This document shows, in pieces, positions 5,109 to 5,405 of a stretch of 5,405 nt of DNA. Below the pieces are notes generated by a model, which saw only the letters and a list, made by a program, of their open reading frames with translations, was not told the origin of the DNA and ran no database searches. The number at the start of each line of letters is the position of its first letter. Position 1 is the first letter of the stretch. The position numbers and the translations under genes were made by a program. Origin of the DNA: Bacteroidota bacterium (GTDB lineage Bacteria > Bacteroidota > Bacteroidia > 2-12-FULL-35-15); assembly GCA_021413595.1 (NCBI GenBank), contig JAIOQD010000730.1, positions 1-5,405 on the forward strand, given 5' to 3'.

Positions 5109-5405
5109 TTAATGTTTCGTTGGAATTAGAATTTTAGCTTTAAGCAGTCTATTTAAATTCGTGAATGGAAAACATTCAACTTCGTCAAATTTATTTGTTA
5201 GTGGGTTGAATATTTTTATTAGATAAATCGGTAAGGTTTCGGATTTTGACATTCCTGGAGTTAAAATGTCAACCTCTTTGTCATTGCCCACGCTGTCTTT
5301 ACTAACAGTTAAAGTCCACATTTTTGCACTGTCCCTGTCAACATAAAATTTATTGTCACTGAAGTGGTTCACACTTTCAACATTTAGCCAATCTTGAAAG
5401 TATGT
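5109..5405 (-). CDS. C-terminal part of an unrecognised gene, cut by the window edge
   Basis: The frame stays open from the TAA at 5109 to the edge (98 codons plus stop). The GTG at 5372 is a possible start, but codons upstream of it (TYFQDWLNVES) continue without a stop and look protein-like, so the gene very likely begins outside the window. The visible part is hydrophilic and probably beta-rich (KMWTLTVSKDS, PIYLIKIFNP) and ends LLKAKILIPTKH. It has no membrane segment, no signal peptide and no motif I can assign. It lies seven bases upstream of the HEPN gene on the same strand, so the two products are probably made together and may act together. Confidence 0.55.
   Translation of the reverse strand, partial: TYFQDWLNVESVNHFSDNKFYVDRDSAKMWTLTVSKDSVGNDKEVDILTPGMSKSETLPIYLIKIFNPLTNKFDEVECFPFTNLNRLLKAKILIPTKH

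Noticed and set aside
1..5405. CRISPR array or tRNA/rRNA gene
   Set aside because: No regularly spaced identical repeats and no tRNA cloverleaf or rRNA signature were seen on either strand.

Overview
The window is AT-rich DNA of a Bacteroidota (Flavobacteriia/Sphingobacteriia-like) bacterium. This rests on the base composition, AT-rich leaders without Shine-Dalgarno sequences, a TTTG / TAnnTTTG-type promoter, and protein families (SigZ-type ECF sigma factor, Bacteroidota-style MerT-like protein). The species cannot be named from the sequence.

Layout, left to right: (1) 1-476 has no gene but contains a ~130-bp imperfect palindromic element (about 340-472). (2) 477-2418, minus strand, is a three-gene metal/metalloid operon read right to left: an ECF sigma factor with a Cys-rich tail, an arsenite S-adenosylmethionine methyltransferase (ArsM), and a Cys-rich MerT-like membrane protein broken by a one-base frameshift. 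(3) About 2497-3765 is a complete ~1.26-kb IS110-family insertion sequence with an intact DEDD/Ser transposase (2713-3726). (4) A second palindromic element spans 2488-2501 plus 3763-3890 and is interrupted by the IS. (5) 3905-5405, minus strand, holds two tightly spaced genes: a 398-aa HEPN/Swt1-like protein preceded by the C-terminal part of an unrecognised gene that runs off the right edge.

The main result is the leader of the IS. Positions 2547-2686 fold into two successive stem-loops, each with a large internal loop capped by a small hairpin with a 6-nt loop. This is the layout of an IS110 bridge RNA. The loop strands match the actual junctions. The first loop's 5' strand carries the left target (8 of 9 bases, including CGTTT), and its 3' strand is complementary to seven bases of the right target. 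The second loop's 3' strand is complementary to eight bases of the IS left end. Both 3'-side guides begin at the same offset, two bases past CGTTT. A TTTG-N20-TAATTTTC promoter would start transcription at about the first base of stem 1. The fourth guide (left donor) is weak.

The IS sits at the edge of a palindromic element. Removing it reconstructs a second copy with the same plan as the 340-472 element: outer CAACG/TGTTG pairing, a 16-17-bp inner stem with two G·T pairs, a 72-75-nt loop sharing an ACAAAmCTTGATwT motif, and a border like TTGTGTGCT or TTGTTAGCG. Each element lies just past the 3' end of a minus-strand gene set, so the order is gene(s)-element-gene(s)-element, as in an integron-like cassette array. 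The core sequences are only near the attC consensus and no integrase is visible.

Working model (inference): a metalloid-resistance cassette, controlled by its own possibly metal-sensing sigma factor, lies beside a HEPN-containing, defence-like cassette, and an RNA-guided IS110 element has inserted into the repeat between them.
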